Positions 1 through 6,643 of a stretch of DNA of 13,613 nucleotides are shown one piece after another. The notes beneath the pieces are model-generated. The model was not told where the DNA came from. It searched no databases and saw nothing but the letters and a program-made list of their open reading frames with translations. The stretch covers positions 1-13,613 of the forward strand of contig JASJBQ010000084.1 in NCBI GenBank assembly GCA_030066455.1, written 5' to 3'. How positions within the stretch are numbered: position 1 is the stretch's first letter; each line of letters starts with the position of its first letter. Source of the DNA: Desulfobacterales bacterium (GTDB lineage: Bacteria; Desulfobacterota; Desulfobacteria; Desulfobacterales; UBA5852). Position numbers and translations under genes: made by a program.

Positions 1-1179
1 GCCTGCCGCTACGCCAAAAAACTGGGCTATTACAGCGTGCAGGCCGCCAGCAACGGGATCCGCTTCGCCCTGGAGCCCGATTTCGCGGCCCAGGCCCGGG
101 AGGCGGGTTTGAACATGGTTTATCTGCAATTCGACGGGACGACCAACGAGGCCAACGCCCACCGTCACATCACGAATCTTTTCGACCTCAAGCGCCGGGC
201 CATCGCGAACATGGCCCAGGCCAAGATCCAGACCACCCTGGTGACAACGTTGGTCAACGGCCTGAACAATGACCAGGTCGGTCCGATCCTCGACTTTGCC
301 ATTGAGCACTGTGACCGCAAGACGGCGGCCGTATCCTTCCAGCCCATCGCTTTCACCGGCCGTGACGAAGATATCAGCGACGAGGATCGCCAACGTCAGC
401 GCTACACCATATCGCACCTGGCCCATGAACTCAGACGTCATACGCAGGGACGAATCGATCCTCTACGCGACTGGTACCCCCTGGGGGTGATGACGGCCTT
501 CACCTCGCTGGCGGATCATCTGCGGGCCCTCAAACCGCCCAAGGGGCGCAAGGGGCGCTTCGGCGGTCTGGCCTGCGCCTGCCATCCGGACTGCGGTTCC
601 TCCGTCATGCTGATGTGCAACAAGAAAACCAAGGCCTGGGCGCCGATCACCCAGTTTTTCGATATCGAGCGGTTCATCGCCGACATGGCCGTGATCGTCG
701 ACACGGGGCGGGGCTGGAACGCCACCCTGGCCCAGCTCGTCCTGGCCTTCCTGCGCAATTTTGACGAGCGTCAGGCGCCGCCGGGCCTGAACTTGAAGGA
801 TTTTCTCAAGATTTTCAACAAGAAGACCGGGCGTTCGCTGTCGCAGGGGAAGAATCTGTTCAAAAGCGACTGGCGCACCATGTGGGTCGGTGGCATGCAC
901 TTCCAGGACCTGTGGGTGTACGATTTCCGCCGCACCGAGATGTGTTCGGTCCCCTACGGCACCCAGGAGGGCGAAATCTCCTTCTGCGCTTTCAACACCG
1001 GCATCGGCTGGCGGCAGATCATCGAGAGCCGGCATCGCAGGGCCACCATCGAGGAATGGTTCAAGACATGCGGTCGGCACAAGATTTACGGCGGGGACCG
1101 GCCCGTTCAGCTGGAACCGGCGGTTTCGGATGCTGAAACGCCAGTGGCCGTAAAAAAGCGCGCGTCCGCATCCGCCTAG
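1..1179 (+). CDS. Tes-like radical SAM enzyme (membrane-spanning lipid synthase family), C-terminal part
   Basis: The reading frame is open from base 1 to the TAG at 1177-1179, giving 392 residues with no stop upstream, so the N-terminus lies outside the window. The protein resembles the archaeal MJ0619/Tes family, in which a radical SAM enzyme joins lipid tails by C-C bond formation at the membrane. Matching blocks are YLQFDG (residues 41-46), FQPIAFTGR (113-121), DWYPL (157-161), CACHPDCG (192-199), GGMHFQDLWVYDF (297-309) and CSVPYGT (315-321) followed by FCAFNT. Cys192, Cys194, Cys198, Cys315 and Cys329 could ligate auxiliary metal centres in this C-terminal region. The CxxxCxxC motif that binds the catalytic cluster should lie upstream and cannot be checked. 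The last ten or so residues are a basic, low-complexity tail. Family membership is well supported; the lipid product is inferred, and bacterial members may differ from the archaeal enzyme. Confidence 0.82.
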   Translation, partial: ACRYAKKLGYYSVQAASNGIRFALEPDFAAQAREAGLNMVYLQFDGTTNEANAHRHITNLFDLKRRAIANMAQAKIQTTLVTTLVNGLNNDQVGPILDFAIEHCDRKTAAVSFQPIAFTGRDEDISDEDRQRQRYTISHLAHELRRHTQGRIDPLRDWYPLGVMTAFTSLADHLRALKPPKGRKGRFGGLACACHPDCGSSVMLMCNKKTKAWAPITQFFDIERFIADMAVIVDTGRGWNATLAQLVLAFLRNFDERQAPPGLNLKDFLKIFNKKTGRSLSQGKNLFKSDWRTMWVGGMHFQDLWVYDFRRTEMCSVPYGTQEGEISFCAFNTGIGWRQIIESRHRRATIEEWFKTCGRHKIYGGDRPVQLEPAVSDAETPVAVKKRASASA

Positions 1180-1476
1180 CGCCGGTGAAATGAATTCTGC
1201 GGGGCCAACGGGATTCTTCCTCCGGCGGCCCGGTGCGCCATTGGTGACGCCAGCCGCGGCCGTCGGCTCAAATCGCGGTGCAGGCCTGCCTCTCCCGACA
1301 AATCCCATCACCGTCCGACGCGCCCGCCATTGCATCCTGGCCACGGTTAACCGCCCGGCGTCCCCGGCAGCAGGGACCATGATCGTTGATGGCGGGCACC
1401 CTTTATTTCGCAATAGTGTTGTTGGGGTTCGCCGGCCGTCGGGCTCCCGATGCGTTCGTCCCGGTGCGGGTCAAGC
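1180..1476. other. Intergenic gap between convergent genes
   Basis: The genes on either side end facing each other across this GC-rich stretch. I see no convincing coding sequence and no stem followed by a T-run on either strand that would make a clear intrinsic terminator. A short open frame on the plus strand here runs on antisense into the phosphatase gene and looks like chance in GC-rich DNA. Confidence 0.5.
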
Positions 1477-3081
1477 TCAAACCTGGGGTGCCGCCCGCTG
1501 GACGGCCAGCAGGGTGACATCGTCTTCGCGGGGGGCGCTGCCGATGAAATTGAACAGGCTGGCCTTGATGCTGTCCAGCAGGTCGCCGGCCGAATAGGGC
1601 GAATTGCTGAGCAGCGACTGGAGCCGGTGGCGGGAAAAGAATTCGCCTTCGGGTGACCGGGCCTCGGTCAGGCCGTCGGTATAGCCCATCAATACCTCTC
1701 CGTGCGCCAGCTCGACAAGGTCCGGACGATAGATCGTGCCGGGCATCAAACCGACGGCCGGCCCGGTAGGGTCCAGGGGGATGCGGATACCGGCAGGGCC
1801 GACCACGTAAAGCGGCTCATGGCCGGCATTGACGTAGTCCAGCCTCCCGGACGCAGGGTCCAGCACCCCGAAAAATATGGTGGCGAACATGCCGTCGTGG
1901 CCGTGATTGCGGGCAATATAATCGTTGGTCAACTGGACGACGCGCGGAACGAGCATCATCGCGCCCGGTGACGGCGCCGGTACATTTGCCGGCCGGTAGC
2001 TCGAAAACTGCTCGGCGTAGATGCGGATCAGGCTGCGGAAAAGGGCCATGTAAAAAGCCGAGCCCATGCCCTTGTCGCAGACGTCGGCGATGACCAGTCC
2101 GATCCGGTTTTCCCCGAGAGGGAAGACATCGTAAAAATCACCCGAGACCTGTCCGGCCGGGTCCAGAAAGGCGGCGATCTCCCAGTCGGGCAGACTGGGG
2201 ATCTGGTGCGGCAGAAAATCCCTCTGGATCTTGCGTCCTTTCTCCAGTTCGAATTCCGACAAGCGGGCCTGTTCGCGTTCGCGCAGCCCCTCGATCATGT
2301 GATTGAAGGTCCGGGACAACTCCCCGATTTCGTCGTGGGTGGTCACCGGCACCTGGACCGACAGATCCCCCCGGGCCACCTCGGCGGCCCCCTGGCTCAA
2401 GGCTTCGATCGGCCGGGCCAGGCGGCGGGCGAAAAAATAGCCAAGAATGCGCAGGAGGAGCAGCACCGTGGCCGTGATGACGGCCAGACGCACGATTTTG
2501 CGGCTGATCATGTAGGCAAAACCCGCCCGGTCGATATCGAAGACCAGATAATAGGCATGGCGGTCCTGCGGGCGGGTGATGTCGATATAGGCCGCCAGGA
2601 CATCCTCGGACAACGTGAACCGGAAGGACTCCCCGCCGGGATGGCGGGAGAACTTGCGTTCCAGGGAGGTAACGGTGGCGGGCTCGCTGGGCACCAAGGC
2701 CAGCCGCCGGTCGTCGTCCAGGATGATGCGCTGCCAGCGGCGGCGGTCCGCCTGCCGGCAGTAGATCTCCATGTCGGCCACGGCATAGAAGGCCGACGAC
2801 ACCGAGGCGAGCATCTGCGCCAGGGTGGTGAGTTCGGGCCGTTCACGGCCGACGGATTTCCAGATGATGTCGGGAGGACTGTCACGCTGTTCGCGGTCGA
2901 TCTGGTGCTCGACGATTCGCACCGCCGAATGGATGAAGTGCTTCTTGGCAGCCAGCATGTGGGCAGCGGTGGTGGCCAAAAAGACCAGGAGCCCGAAAAC
3001 GACGAAATACAGCGTCATGCGTCGGGCGACGGATGGTCGCCAGAAGGTGAAACAGCATTTGACGTGGTCGATGGCTTTCAT
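1477..3081 (-). CDS. Membrane HAMP-PP2C (RsbU/SpoIIE-type) serine phosphatase
   Basis: Predicted membrane sensor phosphatase of 534 residues. In order it has a short cytoplasmic N-terminus, TM1 (about 23-43), an extracytoplasmic domain (about 44-193), TM2 (about 196-216), a HAMP linker (about 217-268) and a C-terminal PP2C domain of the SpoIIE/RsbU class (about 288-530). Metal-binding acidic residues are in place: GDFYD (Asp315), ADVCDKG (Asp333), YTDG (Asp469) and EDDVT (Asp520/521). Such enzymes typically dephosphorylate a STAS-domain anti-sigma antagonist, but no partner is encoded nearby. The ATG at 3081 is chosen because a GGAG sits 8 nt upstream; the alternative ATG at 3087 would leave only 2 nt. 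The frame stays open to 3489, but that extension lies over the TetR gene and reads as low-complexity R/P-rich shadow. It follows the TetR gene by 23 nt and is probably co-transcribed with it. Confidence 0.88.
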   Translation of the reverse strand: MKAIDHVKCCFTFWRPSVARRMTLYFVVFGLLVFLATTAAHMLAAKKHFIHSAVRIVEHQIDREQRDSPPDIIWKSVGRERPELTTLAQMLASVSSAFYAVADMEIYCRQADRRRWQRIILDDDRRLALVPSEPATVTSLERKFSRHPGGESFRFTLSEDVLAAYIDITRPQDRHAYYLVFDIDRAGFAYMISRKIVRLAVITATVLLLLRILGYFFARRLARPIEALSQGAAEVARGDLSVQVPVTTHDEIGELSRTFNHMIEGLREREQARLSEFELEKGRKIQRDFLPHQIPSLPDWEIAAFLDPAGQVSGDFYDVFPLGENRIGLVIADVCDKGMGSAFYMALFRSLIRIYAEQFSSYRPANVPAPSPGAMMLVPRVVQLTNDYIARNHGHDGMFATIFFGVLDPASGRLDYVNAGHEPLYVVGPAGIRIPLDPTGPAVGLMPGTIYRPDLVELAHGEVLMGYTDGLTEARSPEGEFFSRHRLQSLLSNSPYSAGDLLDSIKASLFNFIGSAPREDDVTLLAVQRAAPQV

Positions 3082-3089
3082 GCCCATAA

Positions 3090-3093
3090 CTCC
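3090..3093 (-). promoter_or_regulatory. Ribosome binding site deciding the phosphatase start
   Basis: GGAG on the minus strand stands 8 nt before the ATG at 3081 and only 2 nt before the ATG at 3087. This favours the downstream ATG, two codons into the longer reading. It lies in the short gap after the TetR stop codon. Confidence 0.5.
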
Positions 3094-3104
3094 AGGGATC
3101 AGGT

Positions 3105-3716
3105 TTACTGCGGTGCCGGGCGATGCGCGATGCCGTCCATGATCAGGCCGACAATCAGATTCAGGTCCGATTCGATCGCGCTGTAATCGATTTCTGCAGG
3201 CCAGGGTTCGCCGGTCTGGGCGCAGGCGGCATGTTTGAGGGCGTCGGCGACGGTCATGATGGCGCGCGCCAGGCGGCCGGCGTGTCCGTCGCGGATTTCT
3301 CCGGATTGCATGCCCTGCTCGAGAATCTGCTGGATGAAGGCGATTTCGCGCTCCAATACGGATTGATAGAGGGCTTTGAACGCCGGCTGGACACGGTTGA
3401 GCGTATCGAGAGACAGGTTGTGCAGGTTCACCACCTGCCGGTAATAGCGCAGCCGCTCGGTCAGATAGGTCAGAATGCGGTGGCGGCAACCGGAAACGGA
3501 CTCGATTTTCGTCTGCAGCGCGCCGATGAACACACGGGCTTCCTCGATGACCACTTCCGTGAAGATGGCTTCCTTGCTGTCAAAATAGTAGTAGAGCGAT
3601 GATTTGTTGAGCCCCACCCGGCGGGCGATGTCGTCCATGGTGGTTTTTTCAAAGCCGAATCGGCCCAGACATTCGGCGGCGGCCTTTTTGATGCGTTCGC
3701 GCTTGTCGTCTTTCAT
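3105..3716 (-). CDS. TetR/AcrR family transcriptional regulator
   Basis: Predicted DNA-binding repressor of 203 residues, a typical TetR length. The N-terminal helix-turn-helix spans about residues 8-54, with the family signature from TTMDDIARRVGLNKSSLYYYF (about 25-45) and DSKEAIF after it. The C-terminal half (about 60-200) is helical and would form the ligand-binding and dimer domain; its ligand cannot be read from sequence. The start ATG at 3716 has only a weak GGG-type ribosome site. It is the first gene of a unit with the HAMP-PP2C phosphatase, 23 nt upstream of it, and is divergent from the lipoprotein/ABC operon. A 39-bp inverted repeat over its own predicted promoter suggests autorepression. 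The pairing with a PP2C phosphatase is unusual. Confidence 0.93.
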   Translation of the reverse strand: MKDDKRERIKKAAAECLGRFGFEKTTMDDIARRVGLNKSSLYYYFDSKEAIFTEVVIEEARVFIGALQTKIESVSGCRHRILTYLTERLRYYRQVVNLHNLSLDTLNRVQPAFKALYQSVLEREIAFIQQILEQGMQSGEIRDGHAGRLARAIMTVADALKHAACAQTGEPWPAEIDYSAIESDLNLIVGLIMDGIAHRPAPQ

Positions 3717-3824
3717 CCCGGTTTTTCCCGGAGTGGCGGCGGTTGAAGGCGTTGGGCGTCAAGGCTTTCGCACGTTTTAGTAGTTGCGATGGGCAATGCA
3801 CGATTTTTTCTGTTACGCCTTTTT

Positions 3825-3863
3825 CAAATTTTCAAACAAATCTATATATCGTTTGAAAGTTTG
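3825..3863. promoter_or_regulatory. 39-bp inverted repeat, probable TetR operator
   Basis: Two 13-nt arms at 3825-3837 and 3851-3863 are inverted copies with a single mismatch, separated by 13 AT-rich bases. The core of each arm is TTTCAAAC/GTTTGAAA. On the left side TTTTCAAA occurs twice in perfect tandem (3821-3828 and 3829-3836), so there may be more than one dimer site. It is AT-rich against GC-rich surroundings and overlaps the predicted TetR promoter. That placement is what an autoregulatory TetR operator would have; binding is inferred. Confidence 0.65.
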
Positions 3864-3867
3864 TCAA
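3839..3867 (-). promoter_or_regulatory. Predicted sigma70-type promoter for the TetR-phosphatase unit
   Basis: On the minus strand a perfect TTGACA (3862-3867) is followed after 17 nt by TAGATT (3839-3844, 4 of 6 consensus). The spacer and -10 lie within the 39-bp inverted repeat, so repressor binding would block RNA polymerase. The leader to the TetR ATG would be about 115 nt. Confidence 0.6.
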
Positions 3868-3926
3868 ATGGGCCCGGCGGCGCCCCGGGAATCCGATAAG
3901 GGCGCACGCCGCTTCCGGCTTTTTTC

Positions 3927-3955
3927 TTGACCTCCCGACATCATTCGCCTATTTT
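3927..3955 (+). promoter_or_regulatory. Predicted sigma70-type promoter for the lipoprotein/ABC operon
   Basis: TTGACC (3927-3932) and TATTTT (3950-3955) are separated by 17 nt. It is placed to drive the plus-strand operon starting at 4154 and would give a leader of about 190 nt. No TTTCAAAC-like half-site is seen over it, so direct control by the neighbouring TetR is not evident from the sequence. Confidence 0.5.
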
Positions 3956-3986
3956 GCGTCAGATTCAGGGGGTGACGGCACAACCG

Positions 3987-4096
3987 CGCGGGCAGGCACA
4001 AAATCGTCGTTTTGCCCGCGTTTACCCATTTGCCGTCGGGCAACACCAGGCATTCAAGATTCTTCCGGCCATTCCGGCAGATGAATCCGTTTCATC
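3987..4096 (+). other. Three hairpins in the leader of the ABC operon
   Basis: Within the predicted leader are an 8-bp GC-rich stem (3987-3994 with 4013-4020), whose loop holds a smaller CAAAA/TTTTG pairing; a 5-bp stem closed by GTCG (4030-4043); and a 6-bp stem GATGAA/TTCATC (4080-4096). None is followed by a T-run, so these are not simple terminators. They may be a structured untranslated leader, or chance pairing. Confidence 0.3.
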
Positions 4097-4140
4097 GGCA
4101 GATCGCAAGCGACGCCGCTCGGCTCGCGACGGTTATCGAC

Positions 4141-4147
4141 AAGGAGG
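4141..4147 (+). promoter_or_regulatory. Strong ribosome binding site of the lipoprotein gene
   Basis: AAGGAGG stands 6 nt before the ATG at 4154. It is among the strongest Shine-Dalgarno sequences in the window and fixes the start. Confidence 0.75.
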
Positions 4148-4153
4148 CAGAGG

Positions 4154-4564
4154 ATGCGTTGGTTGCGCAACGGGCTGGTCGCCGTTTTCATCAGTGGGTT
4201 GATGCTGCAGTTGACGGGCTGCGCCGCGCTTTTGATCGGCGGCGCCGCCGCCGGGGCGACGGCGGCCGGCATGATATACCACGATGGCGAACTGCGCGCC
4301 GACATTGAAGCGCCTCCCCCCACCGTGATCAAAGCCACCGAAAGGGCTTTTCGCGACCTGATCTGGACCAAGGAATCCGCCCAGGCCAGCGCCACCGACG
4401 GTCAGGCCACCGCCCGCACGGCCACGGGCAAGGAAGTATCCGTGAAGGTGACGCGTAAAACGGATAGTATCAGCCAAATCGGTATCCGCGTGGGCACTTT
4501 CGGGGACGAGAACCTCAGTCGTCTGCTCTACGACAAGATCAAATTTTTCATCCAACACAGCTGA
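4154..4564 (+). CDS. DUF3568 family lipoprotein
   Basis: Small predicted lipoprotein of 136 residues. Its signal peptide (basic MRWLRNG, hydrophobic 8-19) ends in a lipobox LTGC with the lipidated cysteine at residue 23. A Gly/Ala-rich hydrophobic stretch follows (24-40), then a compact domain (about 45-136) ending in IGIRVGTFGDENLSRLLYDKI. This ending matches the DUF3568 family, whose biochemical role is unknown. It would sit in the periplasm anchored to a membrane. It is the first gene of an operon with an ABC ATPase 17 nt downstream and the permease after that. A role as accessory to the exporter, or in envelope stress, is inference from position only. Confidence 0.82.
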   Translation: MRWLRNGLVAVFISGLMLQLTGCAALLIGGAAAGATAAGMIYHDGELRADIEAPPPTVIKATERAFRDLIWTKESAQASATDGQATARTATGKEVSVKVTRKTDSISQIGIRVGTFGDENLSRLLYDKIKFFIQHS

Positions 4565-4581
4565 ACCGCCGTCTGGCCGCA

Positions 4582-5493
4582 ATGAGCACATTGATCGAAG
4601 CCCGCAATCTGGTGAAGACCTATAACGGCGCGGCGGCGGTCGACGACATCTCCTTTCGCGTATCCGCAGGCGAATGCTTTGGGCTCCTGGGCCCCAACGG
4701 GGCCGGCAAGACCACCACGATCCGCATGCTCTACGGATTCTCCCCCATCAGCCGGGGCCGCCTGACCCTTTTCGGTCAAGACATCAATACCCATTGGCGC
4801 GACATCAAGGCCCGTGTCGGCGTCTGTCAGCAGGACAATACCCTCGATCCGGATCTGACCGTCGAACAGAACCTCCTGATCTACGCCGGCTATTTTTCGA
4901 TTCCCGCCGCCAAGGCCCGGGCGCGAGCGGCCGAGTTGCTGAATTTTTTTGCGCTGGCGCACAGAAAGGAAGCCAAGGTGATGGAACTCTCGGGCGGTAT
5001 GGCCCGCCGCCTCATCCTGGCCCGGGCGCTGGTGAACGGCCCGGAACTTCTCATTCTGGACGAACCCACCACCGGACTCGACCCCCAGTCGCGCCACCAG
5101 GTATGGGAGAAGATCGCCGCCCTCAAAAAACGGGGCCTCACGGTGCTGCTCACGACTCACTACATGGAGGAAGCCGCAAGCCTTTGCGACCGCCTGATGA
5201 TCATCGATCACGGCAAAATTCTGGTTGAAGGCCGGCCGGACGACTTGATCACCCAACACGCCGGCCGACAGGTGATCGAGATCGAAGGCGCCGATGCGGC
5301 CCTGCGGACTTACCTGACCGACCAGGGCGTCCAGGTGGACGATCTCGGCGAGAGGCTGATCGTCTACACGCCGGAGGAGTCGGAACTGCACCGTGTGATT
5401 CGGGAACAATTCTGCTCCGAGCGCTGCACCTTCCGCAACGGGACCCTCGAAGACGTCTTTTTGCGGCTCACGGGAAGGGAACTGCGGGAATGA
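4582..5493 (+). CDS. ABC exporter ATP-binding protein (NodI-like)
   Basis: ATPase subunit of an ABC-2 type exporter, 303 residues. It has Walker A GPNGAGKT (37-44), Q-loop region CQQD (82-85), signature LSGGM (136-140), Walker B LLILDEP (156-162) and the switch His193 in TTHYMEEA. The C-terminal 80 residues form the regulatory extension common in NodI/DrrA-like subunits. After the signature it has ARR where close relatives usually have KRR, a small difference. The start lacks a clear ribosome site and lies 17 nt after the lipoprotein stop, so translation may be coupled. Its end overlaps the permease start by the ATGA at 5490-5493. Exported substrate unknown; lipids, glycolipids or drugs are all possible in this family. 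Confidence 0.93.
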   Translation: MSTLIEARNLVKTYNGAAAVDDISFRVSAGECFGLLGPNGAGKTTTIRMLYGFSPISRGRLTLFGQDINTHWRDIKARVGVCQQDNTLDPDLTVEQNLLIYAGYFSIPAAKARARAAELLNFFALAHRKEAKVMELSGGMARRLILARALVNGPELLILDEPTTGLDPQSRHQVWEKIAALKKRGLTVLLTTHYMEEAASLCDRLMIIDHGKILVEGRPDDLITQHAGRQVIEIEGADAALRTYLTDQGVQVDDLGERLIVYTPEESELHRVIREQFCSERCTFRNGTLEDVFLRLTGRELRE

Positions 5494-6275
5494 TCGATCG
5501 CCGGGCTTTCTCGCTGCGCTTTATCAAGGTCTGGCAGCGCAACCTCGTCACCTACCGCCGCATCTGGAAGGTTAATTTCATCACCCCTCTGTTGGAGCCG
5601 CTGCTCTACATTCTGGCGTTTGGTCTGGGATTCAGCGGAATGATCGGCGACGTGGCCTATGCCGGGAAGTCGCTCGGCTATACCCAGTTCATGGCCCCAG
5701 CGCTGATCGCCACGGCCGTCATGTGGAATGCGTTCTTTGAGACCACCTATGCCTCCTTCGTACGCATGTATTACCAGAAGACCTTCGACGGCATGCTGGC
5801 CACGCCGCTCTCTCTCGAGGAGATCATCCTGGCGGAAATCGTATGGAGCGCCACCAAGGCGGTGGCGGCCGCGGCCATCATGGCGACGGTCCTGGGTCTG
5901 CTGGGTTATGTGGCCTTCCCCTCCGGATTGATGCTGGTCCCGGTGGCGCTCCTGGGCGGGCTGGCCTTGGGCGCCATCGGCATGTTCTTCACCGGCATCA
6001 CGCCCACGATCGACATGTTCAATCTGCCCATCTTTCTGTTCATCACGCCGATGTTCCTTTTCAGCGGCACCTTTTTCCCGGTCAGCAACCTGCCCTCCTG
6101 GGCGCAACCCATGGCGCTGGCGTTTCCCCTCTACCACCTGGTCGAACTGACGCGGTTTTTCGCTTTGGAGGCCAGCGACACCCACCCTCTGATCAGTTGT
6201 ATCTATCTGCTGCTGTTTTTTCTTGTTTTTGGGGGGGTGGCGTTGCGGGCCATGCGGCGCCGGCTTATCACCTGA
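5490..6275 (+). CDS. ABC-2 type permease (NodJ-like)
   Basis: Membrane subunit of the exporter, 261 residues with about six hydrophobic segments: roughly 32-50, 65-88, 110-145 (two conserved amphipathic/membrane segments), 148-170, 178-195 and 228-250. It begins with a basic cytoplasmic stretch including VWQRNLVTYRR and contains the typical PLLEPLLYILAFGLG and TPMFLFSGTFFPVSNLP blocks of NodJ-like ABC-2 permeases. Start and the ATPase stop overlap by four bases (ATGA), so the two subunits are translationally coupled. The TGA stop at 6273-6275 falls inside the left arm of the 104-bp inverted-repeat element that follows. Confidence 0.92.
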   Translation: MIDRRAFSLRFIKVWQRNLVTYRRIWKVNFITPLLEPLLYILAFGLGFSGMIGDVAYAGKSLGYTQFMAPALIATAVMWNAFFETTYASFVRMYYQKTFDGMLATPLSLEEIILAEIVWSATKAVAAAAIMATVLGLLGYVAFPSGLMLVPVALLGGLALGAIGMFFTGITPTIDMFNLPIFLFITPMFLFSGTFFPVSNLPSWAQPMALAFPLYHLVELTRFFALEASDTHPLISCIYLLLFFLVFGGVALRAMRRRLIT

Positions 6276-6377
6276 CGGATGCGTCAACGACCCAATCTCG
6301 GCGTTGCGGCGTACCTGGTGTACGCCTCACTTCTCAGCCCTTGGGCGCCTTGATATTGGGCCGTTGACGCATCCGTC
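6274..6377. repeat. 104-bp element with 23-bp terminal inverted repeats and internal hairpin
   Basis: Arms at 6274-6296 and 6355-6377 are inverted copies matching at 22 of 23 positions; they contain GATGCGTCAACG and its complement. Inside is a perfect 7-bp hairpin, GGCGTAC (6308-6314) and GTACGCC (6320-6326), with loop CTGGT. The left arm includes two bases of the permease stop codon. No T-run follows, so it is not a classic terminator, though it could stop or protect the operon transcript. It looks like a dispersed REP/MITE-type element rather than a gene. Confidence 0.7.
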
Positions 6378-6383
6378 CGTGCT
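6304..6383 (+). repeat. Imperfect direct repeat, copy 1
   Basis: This 80-bp unit starts TTGCGGCGTACCTG, includes the internal hairpin and the right arm of the 104-bp element, and ends CCGTCCGTGCT. It aligns nearly end to end with copy 2 at 6426-6504. Confidence 0.7.
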
Positions 6384-6425
6384 TGTTGGCCGGAGGAAAT
6401 CGGTATTAGGAGACGAGGCTATCTG

Positions 6426-6504
6426 TTGCGGCGTACCTGATGTACGCCTCGCGCCTCGGCCCGTGGCGCCTTGACCTTGGGCCTCTGGCGCCACCGTCCG
6501 CGCT
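6426..6504 (+). repeat. Imperfect direct repeat, copy 2
   Basis: This unit shares with copy 1 the start TTGCGGCGTACCTG, the block GCGCCTTGA, TGGGCC and the end CCGTCCG-GCT. The hairpin GGCGTAC/GTACGCC is kept at 6430-6448, with loop CTGAT instead of CTGGT. The left terminal arm of copy 1 is not recognisable here, so this copy is diverged or truncated. A further 13-base match to copy 1 (ATCTCGGCGTTGC) lies at 6548-6560. Confidence 0.65.
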
Positions 6505-6643
6505 ATTGCAGACGGCGGGACAAAAAGACGGTGTCTGTTGCTGGCTGATCTCGGCGTTGCCCGGCCAGCGGATGCGGAGGGTTGCGATCGGGCGTAAAAC
6601 GGCCGACGGGAGGAACCGCCCGCGACCGTCGAAAGGAGAAAAC
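6505..6643 (+). other. Upstream region of the deacylase gene
   Basis: Apart from the 13-base repeat fragment at 6548-6560 and the ribosome site at 6632-6638, I recognise nothing here. No convincing sigma70 promoter for the deacylase gene was found by eye between the permease stop and its start, so its transcription may begin in or near the repeats. Confidence 0.4.
6632..6638 (+). promoter_or_regulatory. Ribosome binding site of the YbaK-like gene
   Basis: AAAGGAG stands 5 nt before the GTG at 6644. It decides the start: the frame is open upstream to 6440, but that extension lies in repeat DNA and shows no domain. Confidence 0.7.

Noticed and set aside
463..1413. Long open frame on the minus strand, 316 residues, opposite the radical SAM gene
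   Set aside because: Its translation is a G/R/P-rich antisense shadow with no recognisable domain, while the plus-strand frame matches a known family.
2206..3186. Long open frame on the plus strand opposite the first phosphatase
   Set aside because: It is antisense to a clear HAMP-PP2C gene and its residues (many H, Q, G, D) show no domain or ribosome site.
3082..3489. N-terminal extension of the first phosphatase over the TetR gene
   Set aside because: The extension is an R/P-rich shadow of the TetR coding sequence; GGAG supports the ATG at 3081.
3908..3925. Small stem GCCG-CTTC-CGGC followed by six T
   Set aside because: The stem is only 4 bp, and no plus-strand gene ends upstream of it, so a terminator has no purpose here.
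6440..6643. Longer N-terminus for the YbaK-like protein
   Set aside because: It would be translated from repeat DNA, matches no domain, and the GTG at 6644 has a good ribosome site.
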